In this document: in pieces, positions 25,905 through 29,560 of the stretch
How the letters are laid out: every line of letters begins with the position of its first letter
Numbering within the stretch: position 1 is the first letter of the stretch
Source: Thermaceae bacterium
GTDB lineage: Bacteria > Deinococcota > Deinococci > Deinococcales > Marinithermaceae
DNA length: 29,560 bases
NCBI GenBank assembly: GCA_027023115.1
Contig: JALVWZ010000344.1
Span: 1-29,560 of the forward strand
Reading direction: 5' to 3'
Translations under genes and position numbers: made by a program
The notes under the pieces: generated by a model
What the model was told of the DNA's origin: nothing
Seen by the model: only the letters and a program-made list of their open reading frames with translations
The model's database searches: none

Positions 25905-25912
25905 ACTATACT
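25905..25912. promoter_or_regulatory. Overlapping divergent -10 elements
   Basis: ACTATACT holds TATACT on the plus strand (25907-25912, 6 nt before GTG 25919) and TATAGT on the minus strand (25905-25910, 9 nt before ATG 25895). Both genes would have almost no leader, and RNA polymerase could not occupy both at once. AAGGAG at 25899-25904 is 14 nt from the GTG, too far for a normal Shine-Dalgarno. Confidence 0.5.
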
Positions 25913-25918
25913 ATTAGC

Positions 25919-26308
25919 GTGCTACGCAAACTCGCAATCATTACCATTGCCGTCGTCGTTCTGCTGCTCGCCGGGTTCTTCGCCTTTCGCTACGTCTTCT
26001 CACCCGAGCGTATGAACCAGATCGGCCGCACGGTCGGCACCACCTTTGGCTTCGACCACGGCGTGGTCGAGTACTACAGCATGGGCAAGCTGGTGGCGCG
26101 CTTTTTCAACGTCGAAAAGCTGACCACCGCCAGCGGCACCTATCAAAACAGCACCCGCCCCTACCGCTTCGGCTACGGCTATCGCGACCTCAATAAGAAC
26201 GACGTTCTCGACCCCGAAGAAGTATCTCTCGGAAAGGCCTACTTCGAGGTTCCCGTTTACGGCGACTATATCTATTACGACAGCAAGCGCGACCCGCGCA
26301 CCCGCTAA
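25919..26308 (+). CDS. Small membrane-anchored protein with an EF-hand-like loop
   Basis: I do not recognise the family. The 129-aa product starts with a single hydrophobic segment (about residues 5-24, AIITIAVVVLLLAGFFAF) after a basic N-terminus, so it is probably anchored in the inner membrane with the rest outside. Residues 90-101 (DLNKNDVLDPEE) fit the 12-residue EF-hand calcium loop: acidic or amide ligands at positions 1, 3, 5, 9 and 12 and a hydrophobic residue at 8; the usual glycine at position 6 is aspartate. The surroundings are tyrosine-rich (YRFGYGYRD, YGDYIYYD). GTG 25919 has a leaderless-type -10; ATT 25913 is in frame and better spaced from AAGGAG but would be an unusual start. 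Convergent with the aldehyde dehydrogenase. Confidence 0.75.
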   Translation: MLRKLAIITIAVVVLLLAGFFAFRYVFSPERMNQIGRTVGTTFGFDHGVVEYYSMGKLVARFFNVEKLTTASGTYQNSTRPYRFGYGYRDLNKNDVLDPEEVSLGKAYFEVPVYGDYIYYDSKRDPRTR

Positions 26309-26334
26309 AAAGGGGGCGGCCAGGTGGCCGCCCC
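26307..26334 (-). terminator. Terminator of the minus-strand aldehyde dehydrogenase operon
   Basis: A 10-bp perfect stem (26313-26322 with 26325-26334, apex GG) is followed on the minus strand by CTTTTT. It lies 18 bp past the dehydrogenase stop. On the plus strand there is no immediate T-run, so it would terminate the convergent small gene only weakly. Confidence 0.85.
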
Positions 26335-26352
26335 AAACGTTTAAGCTGCTTG

Positions 26353-27945
26353 TTATAGTCCCAGCAGTTCCCGCCAATCTGTTGGCTCCTTTGGTTCGGT
26401 GTAAGCGGTGTCCATCTGCGCCAGTTGCAGCTTGCCGGAGTACTCGTCGTTGACGGCCTTCCACTCGGTGTACTCTTCGATGACCCAGATGCCGCTCTCA
26501 CGTGCCCCGTTGCCGCTGGCGCGGGTGCCGCCGAAGGGCATGTGCGCCTCAGCGCCTACGGTGGTGTTGTTGATGTTTACCATGCCGGCGCGGATCTCGT
26601 TCTTGAAGCGGTAGGCCCAAAGGCGGTTGTTGGTGTAGATGGCGCTGGAGAGTCCGTAGGGGTGGTCGTTGGCGGTCTCGATGGCGTCGTCTATGCCGTC
26701 CACCCTGAGGATGTTGATGGTGGGCCCGAATATCTCCTCGCGGGTCTGCTTCATGCCGCGCTCGGCCTCCCAGACGGTCGGGTGGCCGTAGAGGCCTTTG
26801 TCGGGGTCGCCTTTGAAGTTCGGGTAGGGGTTGCTGCTGGTGATGCGGCCCTTACCCAAAAGCAGCTTGGCGCCGTCCTTCTCTCCCCACTCGTAGTGCT
26901 CCATCCAGCGGTCGAAGAGACGCTGATTGAAGAACGGTCCGTAGTGGACGTCTTCGTATGCCACCGGGTCGCCGATGACGGTGGCGCGCACCTTGTCGAG
27001 GAAGCGTTCTTTGAACTCGTCGTAGATTGGCGCGTCCACGATGATGTTGCCGGCGCTGGTGCAGCGCTGGCCGCCGGTTGCGAACGCACTCCACCAGGCG
27101 CCGGTAACGGCGTTTTCCATGTCGGCGTCGCGCATGACCACCAGCGGGCTCTTGCCGCCCAGCTCGAGCGTAGCCTTGATTAGCGCCCGCCCCGCCTTTT
27201 CGCCGATAATCCGCCCCACCTTGGTGCTGCCGGTAAAGGCGAACTTGTCGAGCAGGCCCTCGTCTATCGCATCCACCAGCCACTCACCGGTGCTGCCCTT
27301 GCCACCACCGAACACCACGTTGATTACTCCCGGCGGCAGCCCCGCTTCTTCGAAGAGCTTGACCAGAACGTACGAGAGAACCGGGGAGTCGTCCGATGGC
27401 TTCCAGACCACGGTGTTGCCGGTGAGCACCGCCGGCACCAGCTTCCAGCTGGGCACCGCTATGGGGAAGTTGCCGGCGGTAATCATCCCCACCACGCCCA
27501 GCGGCATACGGTAGGTGGACAGGTCCTTGTTGCGCAGCTCGCTGGGGACCGTTTGGCCGTAAAGCCGGCGGCCCTCGCTGGCGAAGAAGACGGCGGTATC
27601 GATTGCCTCCTGCACGTCGCCACGGGCTTCTTTGAGGGTCTTGCCCACCTCGCGGACCATCAACCGGCTCAGGGTCTCCTTCTCGCGCTCCATGATCTTG
27701 GCGAACGAAAACAGTACCTGCCCGCGAATGGGAGCCGGCGTGGCCGACCACTGCGCGTATGCCTTGCGCGCAGCCGCGGCTGCCTTTTTGATCAGCTCGC
27801 GCGACGCCTCGGGAAACACTCCCACCAGGTCTTCGCTGTCGGCCATGTTGCGGCTTTCGAATAGCGGGCCTTCCACTATCTCTTCGCCGCCGATCAGGTG
27901 GCCGCCGTAGAACACGCTTCCCAGTTTTCCTTTTTCTGCCTTCAT
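26353..27945 (-). CDS. NAD(P)-dependent aldehyde dehydrogenase
   Basis: This 530-aa cytosolic enzyme oxidises an aldehyde to the acid. It has the full ALDH fold: ITAGNFPIAVPSWKLVPAVLTGNTVVWKPS for cofactor binding (catalytic asparagine in AGNFP), FAFTGSTKVGRIIG, the general-base glutamate in LELGGKSPLVV, the catalytic cysteine in GGQRCTSAGN, and EEIFGPTINI and MPFGGTRASGNG near the C-terminus. The subfamily looks like the semialdehyde class (ALDH7 or pyrroline-5-carboxylate type), but the substrate is not determined here. AGGAGG overlaps the stop region of the upstream YbjQ gene, 5 nt before ATG 27945, so the genes are co-transcribed. The DAO-type flavoprotein nearby is consistent with amino-acid catabolism, as inference only. 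Confidence 0.93.
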   Translation of the reverse strand: MKAEKGKLGSVFYGGHLIGGEEIVEGPLFESRNMADSEDLVGVFPEASRELIKKAAAAARKAYAQWSATPAPIRGQVLFSFAKIMEREKETLSRLMVREVGKTLKEARGDVQEAIDTAVFFASEGRRLYGQTVPSELRNKDLSTYRMPLGVVGMITAGNFPIAVPSWKLVPAVLTGNTVVWKPSDDSPVLSYVLVKLFEEAGLPPGVINVVFGGGKGSTGEWLVDAIDEGLLDKFAFTGSTKVGRIIGEKAGRALIKATLELGGKSPLVVMRDADMENAVTGAWWSAFATGGQRCTSAGNIIVDAPIYDEFKERFLDKVRATVIGDPVAYEDVHYGPFFNQRLFDRWMEHYEWGEKDGAKLLLGKGRITSSNPYPNFKGDPDKGLYGHPTVWEAERGMKQTREEIFGPTINILRVDGIDDAIETANDHPYGLSSAIYTNNRLWAYRFKNEIRAGMVNINNTTVGAEAHMPFGGTRASGNGARESGIWVIEEYTEWKAVNDEYSGKLQLAQMDTAYTEPKEPTDWRELLGL

Positions 27946-27954
27946 ACCGTCCTC

Positions 27955-28269
27955 CTAATCGAGCAAGACCGCCGTGCCGCTGGCGGTTACCATTAGCATG
28001 CTCTGCCCTACCACCTCGTAGTCCAGGTCTATCCCTACCACCGCGTTGGCTCCCAGACGCTCGGCCTCCTGCGAAAGTTCCTCCAGGGCGATCTCGCGGG
28101 CTTTCTTCAGCTCGCGCTCGTAAGCGCCGCTGCGACCGCCAAACACGTCGCGCACCGAGGCCATGAAGTCTTTGAAGATGTTCGCGCCCACGATAGTCTC
28201 GCCGTGGACGATGCCGCGGTACTCGCGGATGCGGCGTCCTTCGACCTGGTTGGTGGTGGTCAGTATCAT
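27955..28269 (-). CDS. YbjQ/UPF0145 family protein
   Basis: A 104-aa protein with the full family signature: [21 protein letters not shown] at the N-terminus, [41 protein letters not shown], then [16 protein letters not shown] and a C-terminal strand [13 protein letters not shown]. The family forms pentameric rings and is annotated as putative heavy-metal-binding; its function is not established. GGGGAGGG precedes ATG 28269, and the start overlaps the stop of the dipeptidase gene (ATGA). It is the middle gene of dipeptidase-ybjQ-aldehyde dehydrogenase. Confidence 0.93.
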   Translation of the reverse strand: MILTTTNQVEGRRIREYRGIVHGETIVGANIFKDFMASVRDVFGGRSGAYERELKKAREIALEELSQEAERLGANAVVGIDLDYEVVGQSMLMVTASGTAVLLD

Positions 28270-29560
28270 TTACCCTCCCCTACGTACTCAGGCAGCAGGC
28301 GGAAGAAGTTCTTGCTGGCCTCGATGCCCTTTTCGAAGTTGATCAGGTCGATCTTCTCGTTGGGGGCGTGCAGGTTGTCGCTCTCGAGGCCAAACCCCAT
28401 CAGCACCACCGGAGCCTCCAGCACGCGCATGAAGTCGTAGACTATCGGGATCGAGCCCCCTTCGCGAGTAAACACCGTTTCCCGGCCCCAGGCCTGGCTG
28501 AGCGCCGCCGCTGCGGCTTGCATTGGCGGCGAGTCGGTGGGCACCAGCACCGGCTGCCCGCCGTGATAACGCAAGACCTCGAGTTCGTAGCCTTCGGGAA
28601 CTATTTTTTGCAGATACGCTTCGGTCAGGTCGGCGATCTTTTCGGGGTCCTGATTGGGAACCAGGCGCATCGAGAACTTGAAGAAGGCCTCGGCGGCTAT
28701 CACCGTCTTGGAGCCCTCCCCCTGGTAGCCCGAACCTATACCGTTTACGTCGAAGGTGGGCCGCGCCCAACGCCTTTCCAATATTCCGTAGCCGGGTTCG
28801 CCAGCGGTGCTGCGCGCTCCTACTTCGGATGCGTACTCGGCTTCGTCGAAGGGCAGCTTGCTCCACATCTCCCGCTCTGCCGGTGAGATTGGCTCTACGT
28901 CGTCATAGAAGCCGGGAATGCGCACCCAGCCCATCGGGTCTTTCAGTTGGCTTATCATCCAGGCGGCGGCATGGGCGGCGTTAGGGACCGCACCGCCGTA
29001 AGCGCCCGAGTGTACGTCCCGTCCCAGACCGCGCAGGCGCGCTTCCATGTAGGTAAGCCCGCGCAGGCCATAGGTAAGCGTCGGCAGGCCGGGCGCGAAC
29101 ATTGGCGAATCAGAAACGAGAACCGCGTCGGCGGCCAGCCGCTCACGGTTGGCCTCCACAAAGGGCACCAGGTTGGGGCTGCCCACTTCTTCTTCGCCCT
29201 CGATGACGAACTTGACGTTTACCGGCAGTTCGCCTCCCAACTGGCTAACCGCCGCCACGTGGGCGAATACCTGCCCCTTGTCGTCGGAAGCGCCGCGCGC
29301 GTACAGCTTGCCGTCGCGGATGGTCGGCTCGAACGGGGGCGTTTCCCATAGCTCCAGCGGCTCCGCGGGCTGGACGTCGTAGTGGCCGTAGACGAGCACC
29401 GTCGGGCACTCTTCGCCTACTATCTTTTCGGCGTAAACGATGGGGTGCCCGGCCGTCGGCACCGCTTCCGCACTAAAGCCGGCCCGGCGTAATCGCTCTA
29501 CCAGCCACTCGGCCGCTCTTTGGATGTCGGGTTTGTATTCTTCCTTGGCCGAAACGGAGG
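28266..29560 (-). CDS. M20-family dipeptidase, 5' truncated by window edge
   Basis: A cytosolic metallopeptidase of the M20A group (PepV/carnosinase-like dipeptidases). The frame stays open to the right edge: upstream of the GTG at 29462 the codons read [19 protein letters not shown], which is normal M20 sequence, so the true start lies outside the window. The two-metal site is complete: H and D in VYGHYDVQP, bridging D in [10 protein letters not shown] in [12 protein letters not shown] in VSDSPMF and the C-terminal H in [11 protein letters not shown]. The lid/dimerisation domain contains [19 protein letters not shown]. The stop overlaps the ybjQ start by four bases. Confidence 0.95.
   Translation of the reverse strand, partial: SVSAKEEYKPDIQRAAEWLVERLRRAGFSAEAVPTAGHPIVYAEKIVGEECPTVLVYGHYDVQPAEPLELWETPPFEPTIRDGKLYARGASDDKGQVFAHVAAVSQLGGELPVNVKFVIEGEEEVGSPNLVPFVEANRERLAADAVLVSDSPMFAPGLPTLTYGLRGLTYMEARLRGLGRDVHSGAYGGAVPNAAHAAAWMISQLKDPMGWVRIPGFYDDVEPISPAEREMWSKLPFDEAEYASEVGARSTAGEPGYGILERRWARPTFDVNGIGSGYQGEGSKTVIAAEAFFKFSMRLVPNQDPEKIADLTEAYLQKIVPEGYELEVLRYHGGQPVLVPTDSPPMQAAAAALSQAWGRETVFTREGGSIPIVYDFMRVLEAPVVLMGFGLESDNLHAPNEKIDLINFEKGIEASKNFFRLLPEYVGEGK

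Overview
The window looks like chromosomal core-genome DNA from a member of the Deinococcota, most likely the Thermaceae (Thermus/Oceanithermus/Marinithermus type). The reasons are the GC-rich coding sequence, the uninterrupted gap-pgk-tpiA cluster, a eukaryote-like IleRS, a fused DHH-CBS-CCA nucleotidyltransferase, and start codons placed a few bases after a TANNNT -10 element, the leaderless pattern known from Deinococcus. This assignment is inference from gene content; no marker comparison could be run. I see no phage, plasmid, transposase, CRISPR, rRNA or tRNA.

Layout. 1-2227 (+): the end of a carbohydrate-type ABC importer (inner-membrane permease cut by the window edge, then a periplasmic binding protein). 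2228-5362 (+): a palindrome-rich leader, then gap, pgk and tpiA as a tight glycolytic operon closed by an intrinsic terminator. 5357-10150 (-): an operon-like run transcribed as tal, rho, a LysM/M23 peptidase and pdxS, ending in an intrinsic terminator; pdxT follows with its own start signal. 10151-13767 (+): a T-box riboswitch leader controlling ileS, with the full antiterminator/terminator pair visible, closed by a bidirectional terminator. 13777-20491 (-): mfd, a DHH/CBS/CCA-adding fusion protein, a degenerate site-2-protease homologue and an intact site-2 protease. 20589-24158 (+): an MFS exporter-like protein, a DUF554 membrane protein, gatC and serS. 24159-24749: about 590 bp without a credible gene, filled with short palindromes, a G-rich hairpin and heptameric repeats. 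24750-26308: a divergent pair, a DAO-type flavoprotein (-) and a small membrane-anchored protein with an EF-hand-like loop (+). 26353-29560 (-): an M20 dipeptidase (cut by the window edge), a YbjQ-family protein and an aldehyde dehydrogenase, tightly spaced.

Functional themes: central carbon metabolism (gap, pgk, tpiA, tal), vitamin B6 synthesis (pdxS and pdxT form one PLP synthase), transcription termination and repair (rho, mfd), and tRNA charging and maturation (ileS under T-box control, serS, gatC, CCA enzyme). I did not find a clear new multi-gene system. The observations most worth a second look are the heptad-repeat hairpin inside the ileS T-box leader, the adjacent active and inactive site-2 proteases, the recurrent TANNNT-N6-start signature, the nested palindromes in front of gap, and the EF-hand-like loop protein.
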